A stretch of DNA of 38,337 nt, taken from positions 1 through 38,337 of the forward strand of contig JAQUWF010000018.1 in NCBI GenBank assembly GCA_028692975.1, read 5' to 3'. Under the pieces are notes generated by a model. That model worked only from the letters and a program-made list of their open reading frames with translations. It searched no databases and had not been told where the DNA came from. Positions 7,970 to 15,663 of this stretch are shown here, one piece after another. The first letter of the stretch is position 1, and every line of letters starts with the position of its first letter. This DNA is from Lachnospiraceae bacterium (lineage in GTDB: Bacteria; Bacillota; Clostridia; Lachnospirales; Lachnospiraceae). A program made the translations under genes and the position numbers.

Positions 7970-9028
7970 ATGAAGAAAGTACTAAATCACATATTTATTG
8001 ACGGTCTGAGCGGCATGGCTCTTGGCCTGTTTGCGACTTTGATCATCGGCACGATCATCCAGCAGATTGGTAATCTGATCCCCGGGACCGTAGGAACCTG
8101 GCTGTTTCAGTTCGGCAAGCTGGCTGCGGCAATGACTGGTGCCGGTATCGGCGTAGGTGTCGCACATAAATTCAACTCCAGCCCGCTGGTCGTTTTGTCC
8201 GCCGCTACCGCTGGTATGGTAGGCGCCTTCGCCAGCAAGCTTCTGGCAGGTACCGTCATCAGTGCAGAGGGTGTCGTAGGCTTCGCAGGTCCTGGAGAAC
8301 CACTGGGTGCCTTCATCGCAGCCATGGTAGCCATCGAACTGGGCCGTCTGGTCGCTGGAAAGACCAAACTTGATATCCTGATCACCCCTTTCGTAGCCAT
8401 CGTATCCGGCTCTGCCGTTGGCATTATCGTGGGGCCTCCTATCAGTGCCTTTATGACCTGGCTGGGCTCCATGATCAATTGGGGTGTAGAACAGCAGCCA
8501 TTCCTTATGGGTATCGTTGTCTCTGTCCTCATGGGCATAATCCTTACTCTGCCTATCAGTTCCGCTGCCCTGGGCATCATCCTGAATCTGTCCGGTCTGG
8601 CCGCAGGCGCTGCCACCGTTGGCTGCTGCTGTAACATGATCGGCTTCGCCGTGGCAAGTTTTAAGGAAAACGGCGTAGGTGGACTGCTGGCTCAGGGGCT
8701 TGGCACTTCTATGCTGCAAGTACCAAACATCGTCCGCAAGCCTATAATCTGGTTGCCTGCTATCATTTCCAGTGCTATACTTGGACCTGTAGGAACACTT
8801 GTATTTAAAATGACAAATAACGCAACCGGATCCGGTATGGGAACTGCAGGCCTGGTAGGACAGCTCATGACATGGGAAACCATGGCGGGCGACGCCAACG
8901 CCGCACTGCTGCTCATCAAAATCCTGTTGATCCAATTTATTCTCCCGGCAGCACTGGCTCTGGGTATCAGCATCTTTATGCGCAAGAAAAACTGGATCAA
9001 AACAGGTGATATGAAGCTGGATCTGTAA
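7970..9028 (+). CDS. PTS EIIC_2-type (PF13303) multi-pass membrane transporter
   Basis: The protein is 352 residues from ATG at 7970, which follows AGGAG by 7 bp; the in-frame ATG at 7955 has no ribosome site. It is extremely hydrophobic and Gly/Ala-rich, with about eight to ten membrane segments, starting KKVLNHIFIDGLSGMALGLFAT and containing GPGEPLGAF, GKTKLDILITPF and LPISSAALGIIL motifs. These match the family annotated as PTS subunit IIC type 2. No EIIA or EIIB gene is adjacent, so transport by phosphorylation is not shown. The next gene, 12 bp downstream, is a corrinoid adenosyltransferase, an odd partner for a sugar permease. Family assignment is from recall of the sequence pattern; the substrate is unknown. 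Confidence 0.82.
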   Translation: MKKVLNHIFIDGLSGMALGLFATLIIGTIIQQIGNLIPGTVGTWLFQFGKLAAAMTGAGIGVGVAHKFNSSPLVVLSAATAGMVGAFASKLLAGTVISAEGVVGFAGPGEPLGAFIAAMVAIELGRLVAGKTKLDILITPFVAIVSGSAVGIIVGPPISAFMTWLGSMINWGVEQQPFLMGIVVSVLMGIILTLPISSAALGIILNLSGLAAGAATVGCCCNMIGFAVASFKENGVGGLLAQGLGTSMLQVPNIVRKPIIWLPAIISSAILGPVGTLVFKMTNNATGSGMGTAGLVGQLMTWETMAGDANAALLLIKILLIQFILPAALALGISIFMRKKNWIKTGDMKLDL

Positions 9029-9040
9029 AAGGAGGCAATT

Positions 9041-9568
9041 ATGCAGACAGGCTTGATACATATTTACTGCGGAGACGGCAAAGGCAAGACCACTACTGGT
9101 ATGGGACTTTGCACCAGAGCGGCCGGCTTCGGCTATAAGGTACTGATTTATCAGTTCATGAAAAACAATAAGACCAGCGAGCGCAAGGTCCTGGAGCCGC
9201 AGCCAAACGTCACCTTCCTGGACGGTCTGGAACTGGAGAAATTCTCTTTCCAGATGAACGATCAGGAAAAGGCGGACCGCAAGGCATATTATGCAAAGCA
9301 ATTTGAAACTGTGGTAAATATGGTACAGCAGGACAGTTACCAGGTCCTTTTTCTGGATGAGATCATCTACACCATCCAGGCAGGCCTTTTCGATGAAGCC
9401 CTGCTGCTGGATTTCCTGAAACACAAGCCGGAGGGGCTGGAAGTCATTCTCACCGGACAGGGGCCCAGCCAGGCACTGATCGAGGCCGCTGATTACGTTT
9501 CCGATATCCGCAAAATCAAACATCCCTACGACCAGGGCATTGCTTCCAGAATGGGGATTGAAAAATAG
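9041..9568 (+). CDS. cobO: Corrinoid adenosyltransferase (CobO/BtuR/CobA type)
   Basis: The protein is 175 residues with the characteristic P-loop GDGKGKTT at 11-18 right after an IHIYC strand, the normal position for CobO-type ATP:cob(I)alamin adenosyltransferases. LFLDEI near residue 107 is the Walker-B-like strand, EVILTGQGPS near 145 follows, and DIRKIKHPYDQGI forms the conserved C-terminal signature before RMGIEK. The usual family length is 170-200. It transfers the 5'-deoxyadenosyl group of ATP to reduced corrinoids in the cytoplasm. ATG at 9041 follows AAAGGAGG. It is co-transcribed with the membrane protein just upstream. No other cobalamin genes are in the window, so salvage rather than full synthesis is implied here. 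Confidence 0.92.
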   Translation: MQTGLIHIYCGDGKGKTTTGMGLCTRAAGFGYKVLIYQFMKNNKTSERKVLEPQPNVTFLDGLELEKFSFQMNDQEKADRKAYYAKQFETVVNMVQQDSYQVLFLDEIIYTIQAGLFDEALLLDFLKHKPEGLEVILTGQGPSQALIEAADYVSDIRKIKHPYDQGIASRMGIEK

Positions 9569-9640
9569 TATACACTACCCTTCACATAGTTTTTACACTT
9601 ATTAATTCTTTATAAAATTCGACAAAAATATAACGAAATA

Positions 9641-9649
9641 TGTTATACT
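9641..9649 (+). promoter_or_regulatory. Extended -10 promoter of the alarmone synthetase gene
   Basis: TGTTATACT gives an extended -10 element (TG, one base, TATACT) about 40 bp upstream of the preferred start at 9692. A plausible but weak TCGACA -35 lies at 9619-9624 with a 19-bp spacer. Confidence 0.5.
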
Positions 9650-9691
9650 ATTGTGGATATTTTATCATGAATGAAAAGGATGGACAGTGTA

Positions 9692-10369
9692 ATGTCAGAT
9701 GAATCAATACTCTCGTTGGAAAACGAATCGATCGATAGTTGGGAGACACTTATCTTTTTATATACATCCGCTTTAAAAGAAGTGGGAACAAAAATAGATA
9801 TATTAAATGACGAATTTCAGCATATTCATAAATATAATCCTATCGAACATGTGAAATCCCGCATTAAGAAGCCGGAAAGCATCGTAAAGAAGCTGCGGCG
9901 GAACGGTTACGAATCCACTCTGGAGAATATGGTGCGTTATGTGAACGATATCGCAGGTATACGCATTACCTGCTCCTTTACTTCCGATATATACCGCATC
10001 GCGGATATGATCGCCAAGCAGAGCGACCTGCGTATCCTCTCCCTGAAGGATTATATCAAAAATCCAAAAGCCAGCGGATACCAGAGCTATCACATGATCA
10101 TCACCGTGCCTATCTTCCTGTCTGATCAGGTGGTGGACACAAAGGTGGAAGTGCAGATCCGCACGGTTGCGCAGGATTTCTGGGCCAGCCTGGAGCACAA
10201 GATTTATTACAAATTCGAAGGAAATGCGCCGGCTTATATCAGCCAGGAGCTGCGGGACTGTGCAAAGATCGTTGCGAACCTGGATGCCCGCATGTTGTCA
10301 CTAAATGAAGCGATCCAGAGTCTGGACGCCGAAGACAAAACAGCCGCAAAGGCCGGGAAGCAAGAATAA
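9692..10369 (+). CDS. Small alarmone synthetase, (p)ppGpp synthetase RelA/SpoT domain (RelQ/YjbM type)
   Basis: The protein is 225 residues from ATG at 9692. AAAGGATGG ends 8 bp upstream of this start, while the frame's earlier ATGs at 9671 and 9680 have no properly spaced site. It contains only the synthetase domain: SRIKKPESIVKKLRR for ATP/GDP binding near residue 60, VNDIAGIRITCSF near 85-97, KNPKASGYQSYHMII near 120-135 and VEVQIRTVAQDFWASLEHKIYYK near 155-178. These are the catalytic motifs of (p)ppGpp synthetases. There is no hydrolase HD domain or regulatory C-terminus, so it is a stand-alone small alarmone synthetase of the stringent response. It is monocistronic, with its own promoter and a hairpin after the stop. 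Confidence 0.93.
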   Translation: MSDESILSLENESIDSWETLIFLYTSALKEVGTKIDILNDEFQHIHKYNPIEHVKSRIKKPESIVKKLRRNGYESTLENMVRYVNDIAGIRITCSFTSDIYRIADMIAKQSDLRILSLKDYIKNPKASGYQSYHMIITVPIFLSDQVVDTKVEVQIRTVAQDFWASLEHKIYYKFEGNAPAYISQELRDCAKIVANLDARMLSLNEAIQSLDAEDKTAAKAGKQE

Positions 10370-10387
10370 ACTTCATAAAATGAGGAG

Positions 10388-10412
10388 TGCCCCGATACCA
10401 GGTATCGGGGCA
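10388..10412 (+). terminator. Hairpin after alarmone synthetase gene
   Basis: TGCCCCGATACC (10388-10399) and its complement GGTATCGGGGCA (10401-10412) form a 12-bp stem whose real loop must take in the central bases. AATTATTAT follows, a weak U-tract. It lies 19 bp after the stop. Between it and 10593 I see only AT-rich sequence. Confidence 0.65.
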
Positions 10413-10592
10413 ATTATTATGAAAAAATTTACATATGCTATGCACATATGTGATTTACTTACCAGTTCTTTTAGAACTTAGGTATATATTACCAACCAAT
10501 TATGAATAATCCATGAACATTCCATGAATATTAGGTAAATATACACAACTCATTCTTTCATCTCCTGTTTTTTTTGTTAATTCTGTCTATTT

Positions 10593-11510
10593 TTAATTAA
10601 ACAATCCTTGGAAGAAACTCACAATACTATCCCAGATATCAGAAAAACTAAAGCTTGAGAAGAAATTATCTGCGTCTTCCTGACTGATACCGAATTCGCT
10701 CAAGTCCATATTCTTCACGCTGTCATAAATATCCTTCGCCTGTTCCTTCAATGAATCCACATTAATATCCAAACCAGATAATTTGCTCATGAGTTCACGG
10801 ATCAACGCCCTGTCTTCCTCGCTCAGGCTGATTTCCAGTTTTACAGCCACCTCATCGATAGCCTTGTTAATATCTTCCTCGTCCTTATATTCATTGGCAA
10901 CAACTACTTGCTTTACCGCTGCTATCAGCTGCTCCGCTTTATCGGAATCTCCAATATTATCGGCCACCTTACTGGTCACGACCAGTTCGTTGGTCGCACC
11001 GTCCACCAACTCCGGGGATATAGTCTTGCCATTCATAGTAGCGTAGGACTGGATCGCACCCACCAGGGCCGCTGTCCCGGAAATACTGAAAGGTCCGGCT
11101 ACCACCACGTCTGCATTCTCGATACCTGCTGTAGCCAGTGCATTCTGGTACATACCCACGGTACAGTAAGAAATATTATGAGTTGTCACCTGAATGCCGT
11201 GTCCGGAATCTTTACCAGTCACCGTAACAGAAGATAATGCCTTGCTGCCGATTACACTTTTGTCCAGATAAGAATCCAGATATTTATGCTCGTCTGCATT
11301 GGTAATCGTTGCCACGGTGTAATTCTCCAATTCGCTCTCTTTTACTCCCAAAAGATTAAGAACAGAAGATTTCTGGTCTGCGGTCAGATCCGCACCCAGG
11401 GAAATATATGGCTTATTGTCTACACGATCCGCCATGACCGTCATAGGTGCGAACAATGTGGTCACTGCCACAACAGCTGTCATAAGTACTGCTATTCCTC
11501 TTTTTTTCAT
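10593..11510 (-). CDS. DUF1002 family secreted protein (YpuA-like)
   Basis: The protein is 305 residues. The N-terminus MKKRGIAVLMTAVVAVTTLFAPMTVMA is a signal peptide with cleavage after the Ala-rich end near residue 27. The mature protein begins with ISLGADLTADQKSSVLNLLG, the typical opening of DUF1002, and keeps the GKDSGHGIQVTTHNISYCT and NADVVVAGPFSISGTAALVGAI segments of that family. The last 100 residues are acidic and helical, ending in an aromatic FSFSDIWDSIVSFFQGLFN tail. Start ATG at 11510 follows AAAGGAGAG. It is monocistronic with a recognisable promoter. The biochemical role of the family is unknown; the location is outside the membrane. Confidence 0.85.
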   Translation of the reverse strand: MKKRGIAVLMTAVVAVTTLFAPMTVMADRVDNKPYISLGADLTADQKSSVLNLLGVKESELENYTVATITNADEHKYLDSYLDKSVIGSKALSSVTVTGKDSGHGIQVTTHNISYCTVGMYQNALATAGIENADVVVAGPFSISGTAALVGAIQSYATMNGKTISPELVDGATNELVVTSKVADNIGDSDKAEQLIAAVKQVVVANEYKDEEDINKAIDEVAVKLEISLSEEDRALIRELMSKLSGLDINVDSLKEQAKDIYDSVKNMDLSEFGISQEDADNFFSSFSFSDIWDSIVSFFQGLFN

Positions 11511-11556
11511 TTTTATACTCTCCTTTGTTGATATTCCATTACCCTATATCGTCTTG

Positions 11557-11585
11557 ATTATATCACTCTGCCAACAATCTGTCCT
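11557..11585 (-). promoter_or_regulatory. Promoter of the DUF1002 gene
   Basis: On the minus strand AGGACA (11580-11585) and a perfect TATAAT (11557-11562) are 17 bp apart, 46 bp upstream of the start codon. Confidence 0.6.
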
Positions 11586-11655
11586 CTTAAGATTTTATAA
11601 ATATTCCGTAACTGCTTGCAGCGGATAGTTCGCAAGGCGAACGTGTCTGTGGTCT

Positions 11656-11673
11656 GCAGTCCTGAACAGTTAC
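11656..11673. repeat. Intergenic 18-mer, identical copy 1
   Basis: GCAGTCCTGAACAGTTAC is identical to 17033-17050 and related to 7500-7517. It lies 9 bp after the rsmA stop. A GTTCGC/GCGAAC mini-hairpin is nearby at about 11628-11642. Confidence 0.5.
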
Positions 11674-11682
11674 AACATTCCC

Positions 11683-12558
11683 TTAATCCCGCAGTTTTTT
11701 GAGCACATTTGCCAGTTTTGCAAATTCAGATAAGGTCAATGCTTCCCCCCGGACTGTCGGTGAAAAGCCACAGGAAGCAATCGCCTTCTCGATTGCTTCC
11801 TTGGAATAATCTAAACCACTGTAATTTTTCAGGCCGTTGGCCAGGGTCTTGCGCCTTTGATTGAAGGATGCGCGGATCAGGCGGAACATAAGCTGCTCGT
11901 CCTCCACGTCCACAGGTGGCTGCTTATGTCTGGTCAGGCGGATTACCGCGCTGCCGATCTTGGGCCGGGGCATGAAGCAGTTCTGGGGCACATTCGCCAC
12001 AATATACGGCTGGGCATAATACTGCACCGCCAGCGATAATGCGCCATAGTCTTTAGTCCCCGGTCCCACCTGCATACGGTCCGCCACTTCCTTCTGTACC
12101 ATAACAGTAATAGAAGCAACAGGCACCTTATTTTCAAAAAGCCCCATAATGATTGGAGTGGTAATATAGTAGGGGAGATTCGCCACGACCTTTACAGGTC
12201 TGCCGTTATTCCTCTCCTCCACCAGCTGATTGATATCTACTTTCAAAATGTCTTCGTTTAGAATGGTCACATTATCGTAGCCGCTCAGGGTATCCTGCAA
12301 TATGGGGATCAGCGTCTTGTCGATTTCCACCGCTATGACTTCTTTTGCCCTAAAAGCAAGATATTGGGTCAGGGTTCCAATCCCCGGCCCAATCTCCAGC
12401 ACTACGTCGTCCTCTGTGATCTCCGCCGCGTCCACGATTTTGTCCAGCACACGGGTGTCAATCAGAAAGTTCTGACCAAATTTCTTTTGGAAGACAAAAT
12501 CATACTTTTGGAGAATCTTTATAGTTTCCTGCGGATTCCCCAGAAATGGTTCTGTCAT
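11683..12558 (-). CDS. rsmA: 16S rRNA (adenine1518-N6/adenine1519-N6)-dimethyltransferase
   Basis: The protein is 291 residues, the normal length for RsmA/KsgA. It starts with the typical FVFQKKFGQNFLID motif, followed by the SAM-binding LEIGPGIGTLT near residue 55, the acidic AVEID motif, NEDILKVD and the catalytic motif IV NLPYYITTP near 128. The C-terminal FRLIRASFNQRRKTLANGLKN segment is diagnostic for rRNA adenine dimethylases over Erm enzymes. It dimethylates two adjacent adenines of helix 45 of 16S rRNA late in 30S assembly; loss commonly gives kasugamycin resistance. It lies 13 bp downstream of the large P-loop protein and is probably co-transcribed with it. Confidence 0.96.
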   Translation of the reverse strand: MTEPFLGNPQETIKILQKYDFVFQKKFGQNFLIDTRVLDKIVDAAEITEDDVVLEIGPGIGTLTQYLAFRAKEVIAVEIDKTLIPILQDTLSGYDNVTILNEDILKVDINQLVEERNNGRPVKVVANLPYYITTPIIMGLFENKVPVASITVMVQKEVADRMQVGPGTKDYGALSLAVQYYAQPYIVANVPQNCFMPRPKIGSAVIRLTRHKQPPVDVEDEQLMFRLIRASFNQRRKTLANGLKNYSGLDYSKEAIEKAIASCGFSPTVRGEALTLSEFAKLANVLKKLRD

Positions 12559-12571
12559 ATGTTACTCCTTT

Positions 12572-15493
12572 TTAATCAAAGTCAAAGTCTTTTTCATACA
12601 AAAATACACGGTTTTCTTCATCCACAGACTTCTTGGAAAATTTACGTCCAAGCTTTCTGGTTCCACGGTTGGCTCTATGAATCGCCGCATCCATCATGTC
12701 CTTCACGCGTCCAACGGTAATCGGCTCAGAATCCTTCTGATTGTCACCGATCATGGTATAGAGTGCCAAAACTGCCACCTCATCCATCTTATAGCCCTGC
12801 TCCTTGGCATAGGTTTTCGCAAAGGAAACAAGCTCGTCATTGGTGAATACCGGAACGCTGATAGAAGATGTGAAGAAATCGCTCAGTTGCGGATGTCTGT
12901 TCAACAGATCACGCAGATCCGGTTTCTCATCCTCCAGCATAACGATCAGTCCGTCTGTCCTGAATTCCATAGCCTGGATCAGACTTGCAACGGAAGCATC
13001 ACTGAGCCCGCCTGCTCCCTCAATAACCAGAAATCCACCGGCCAGTTTTGCCACTACAGCTACTGCATCCTTCTTGTTGAAATCATCTGCAACGACTTTT
13101 GCTGTCTTCGCTGCCTTTATGTCCAGATCACGGCAAATCGCCTGGATCATACCATCTGCCAGTCTCGTCTTACCAGATCCCTGTCGACCAGCCAGAAGGA
13201 TATTGCCGCTTCTGGAAGTCTTGTCGCCCGCATTGTTGTGTACGTCACAAAGTGCTTCTGTGATCTGCTCGCCCATACCCGGAATCGGTGCAAAATAAGA
13301 GAATAATTTCTTTTCCACTTCATCCAGTTTTCTCGGCTCAATGGGTACCTTGCGCATGCGGTCCGGTTCCTGAGCCACGATATCTTCTATAGATGGTTCT
13401 GGTTCCGGCTCCTCCTGGGCATTTCTAGCCGTAAAGACTTCTCCAAGATCAATTTTCTCTGTAACTGCTTCTTTCTGAAGACCATCTTCTGCAATCAGTT
13501 CTTCTTCAAGATTTTCTTCCACTGCCGGCTCTTCATCGAGAGGCTCTTCCACAACCTGTTCTTCGTCAGTTTCTTCTATAACTGGCTCTTCCTCAATTTC
13601 TTCTACGACCGGCTCTTCCTCAACCTCTTCCACTACCGGCTCTTCCAGAAGGTTTTCTTCCGCATCTGATTCTTCCAGAATTAGTTCTTCCCAGGTCTGT
13701 TCTTCCAGTATTGGTTCCTCAATCTCCGGCATTTCCACAGATGCCGGCACATGAGCACCTGCTACGGCTGCCATTCCTGCCGCAAAGATACCTGCTGCCA
13801 CTCCGGAAACTGCATCAATCTTACTTTCATCTTCCAGATCAGGTACATCCTGTGTTTCCATTTCCTTTGCCAGCCGTATTTCTTCTTCCACTGCCTTTTC
13901 ATCTGCAGTCTCGTCCCCAAGTTCTGCCTCACGCGTATCTTCAACCGCAGAATCTGGTATTGTTTCTATATCATCATAAGCCTTCTTTAGAATATCTGCC
14001 GCCGCACCGGAAGCATTGCCGGATACGATAGCTTTCTGTAATTCCTGATGGAAATTAAACTCTCTGGTCAGACCAAGTGTTTCATCTGTTTCTTTTTCCA
14101 GACTAATGGTTTCCTCTGCTGCCGCCTTGGCCTTTGCCTCTTCTTCCGCCTTAGCCCTCGCTTCTTCCTCAGCCTTGATTCTGGCCTCTTCTTCCGCCTT
14201 AGCCTTCGCTTCTTCCTCGGCCTTGATTCTGGCCTCTTCTTCTGCCTTCGCCCTTTTTTCTTCCTCAGCCTTCTCCAGTTCATCGACCTTTGCGAATTCT
14301 CCGGTAGACACCTGCTGGGCCAGCGAACTTGTGGTCTCGGCAAAGAGTGCCTCCAGGTCCACATCCTCCGGATCCTTTGGTTTCGCATAATCCGCCAGGC
14401 TCATCTGTCCGGCGATCTGCTCTCCGTCCGCCTTCTTTTCTTCCTGCAATGCAGGCTCAGCAGCCAGTTTTTCTGCAGGATGTCCGATATTCTCCGGTTC
14501 CAGATCTTTCACTTTATATTCGGCTATATTTTCCTCTTTTGCAGGAATATATTCCTTCACGTCATCCTCTTCATCGGATGGCTGCTCTATGTCTGATACG
14601 GATACACCCTTATTATTAATACCTGCAAACACCGCACGGATACTGTCCGCCAACTGACTCTGAAGGTTCAATGCATTGGCATTTACCTTGGTCGGCATAG
14701 CCTGTGTCACTTCCTGTGCACTGCTTTCCTGTATAGCAGATTCTGCCGCAGCATCCATCTTTCCGATAGTCTCGGTAACGCTGGCCTGAGTCGATGTATC
14801 GTCCGGTGACTCTTCCTCTTCTTCGATCGGAGCCGGAGCCGCAACAGCCGCAACTGTCTTCGCCCTGGCTTTTGTTTCCTCCACAAAACGATTGTCATAT
14901 TTAATCTGCTGAGACGGTGACAGGGTGCCAAACTTCATTTTTAATTCCATGGCACGGTTTACATAAGTACCCTCACTGAACCAGAGGATAATGTCATCAC
15001 ATTCTTCCACACATTTGTCTTTCATGCCCGCTTTCTGATAAAGCTTCGCCAGTTCAAATGCCCATTCTTCTGTGTATTCCCTGCTCTTATACTCCTCCAG
15101 GATCTCGATCTGATCCTCAATGGGGGATTTGCGGGCTTTGTACAGCTGATACTTCAAAATATACTGCGAATTATCATTTGGGGCAAGTTCGGCAAATTCC
15201 GAGTAGTAATCAACCGCTTCATCTAACTCACCAAGTTTGATTGCCAGTTCCGCCAGTCTGTATAAGACCGTCTTGCTGATTGCAGATCTTTTGTATGCAA
15301 TCTTTAAAATGCGGCTGCTGTCCTCCAGACGATTATTTACTTCGTATATTTCCCCTACCATGCAGAGTGTTCGGACGCTCTTGACACGCCGCCAGTCAAT
15401 GGTATCGACAATACCGGCTGCGCCTTCATAGTCCCCGGCGTCCGCCAGTTTATTAATTTGATCAAGCTTAATGCGATACTCCGCCTTATCCAA
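12572..15493 (-). CDS. Large TPR / acidic low-complexity / P-loop ATPase-like protein
   Basis: The protein is about 970 residues in three parts. Residues 1-210 are helical TPR-like repeats (LADAGDYEGAAGIVD, YRLAELAIKLGELDEAVDYYSEFAELAP). Residues 210-710 are low complexity: Glu/Ala-rich, with KAEEEAR repeats near 420-470 and a PVVEE-type acidic run near 610-680. Residues 710-973 form an AAA-like domain with Walker A AGRQGSGKT near 770 and a FLVIEGAG Walker-B-like strand, where the usual Asp-Glu pair is replaced by Glu-Gly. TTG at 15493 is preferred because AGAGGTGA lies 5 bp upstream; GTG at 15502 has no site. The domain order resembles proteins annotated only as tetratricopeptide proteins in Lachnospiraceae. 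The function is unknown; a scaffold with a nucleotide switch is a guess. Confidence 0.85.
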   Translation of the reverse strand: MDKAEYRIKLDQINKLADAGDYEGAAGIVDTIDWRRVKSVRTLCMVGEIYEVNNRLEDSSRILKIAYKRSAISKTVLYRLAELAIKLGELDEAVDYYSEFAELAPNDNSQYILKYQLYKARKSPIEDQIEILEEYKSREYTEEWAFELAKLYQKAGMKDKCVEECDDIILWFSEGTYVNRAMELKMKFGTLSPSQQIKYDNRFVEETKARAKTVAAVAAPAPIEEEEESPDDTSTQASVTETIGKMDAAAESAIQESSAQEVTQAMPTKVNANALNLQSQLADSIRAVFAGINNKGVSVSDIEQPSDEEDDVKEYIPAKEENIAEYKVKDLEPENIGHPAEKLAAEPALQEEKKADGEQIAGQMSLADYAKPKDPEDVDLEALFAETTSSLAQQVSTGEFAKVDELEKAEEEKRAKAEEEARIKAEEEAKAKAEEEARIKAEEEARAKAEEEAKAKAAAEETISLEKETDETLGLTREFNFHQELQKAIVSGNASGAAADILKKAYDDIETIPDSAVEDTREAELGDETADEKAVEEEIRLAKEMETQDVPDLEDESKIDAVSGVAAGIFAAGMAAVAGAHVPASVEMPEIEEPILEEQTWEELILEESDAEENLLEEPVVEEVEEEPVVEEIEEEPVIEETDEEQVVEEPLDEEPAVEENLEEELIAEDGLQKEAVTEKIDLGEVFTARNAQEEPEPEPSIEDIVAQEPDRMRKVPIEPRKLDEVEKKLFSYFAPIPGMGEQITEALCDVHNNAGDKTSRSGNILLAGRQGSGKTRLADGMIQAICRDLDIKAAKTAKVVADDFNKKDAVAVVAKLAGGFLVIEGAGGLSDASVASLIQAMEFRTDGLIVMLEDEKPDLRDLLNRHPQLSDFFTSSISVPVFTNDELVSFAKTYAKEQGYKMDEVAVLALYTMIGDNQKDSEPITVGRVKDMMDAAIHRANRGTRKLGRKFSKKSVDEENRVFLYEKDFDFD
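14146..14241 (-). repeat. 48-bp in-frame tandem repeat inside the TPR/P-loop gene
   Basis: The sequence around CCGCCTTAGCC at 14146 recurs at 14194 with only two or three changes, a 48-bp period that encodes 16-residue Glu/Ala/Lys repeats. Degenerate copies extend on both sides. A length of 16 codons keeps the frame, so copy number can vary without disrupting the gene. Confidence 0.7.
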
Positions 15494-15663
15494 TTTGTTC
15501 ACCTCTGAATTTTTCTAATTATTTACACACTTACAGTTATAGTAAAGTGTATCATATCGTGTTTTCCTTGTCAAAAAATAACGTAAAAAAATGCGCCGAA
15601 ATGAATGAATCATATCATTTCCCCCGCATTTTCTCACGCCACACTGACCTGCATGGCTATTTA

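Noticed and set aside
7591-7970. Cobalamin riboswitch ahead of the EIIC_2/cobO pair
   Set aside because: I looked for a B12-box-like conserved core because cobO follows. The GC boxes do not match it, and most lie upstream of the predicted promoter at 7890.
7982-9523. A 513-codon open frame on the minus strand
   Set aside because: It is antisense to the EIIC_2 and cobO genes, which have proper ribosome sites and clear family motifs. Its composition (rich in Gln, His, Cys, Asp) is that of a complementary-strand shadow and it has no recognisable domain.
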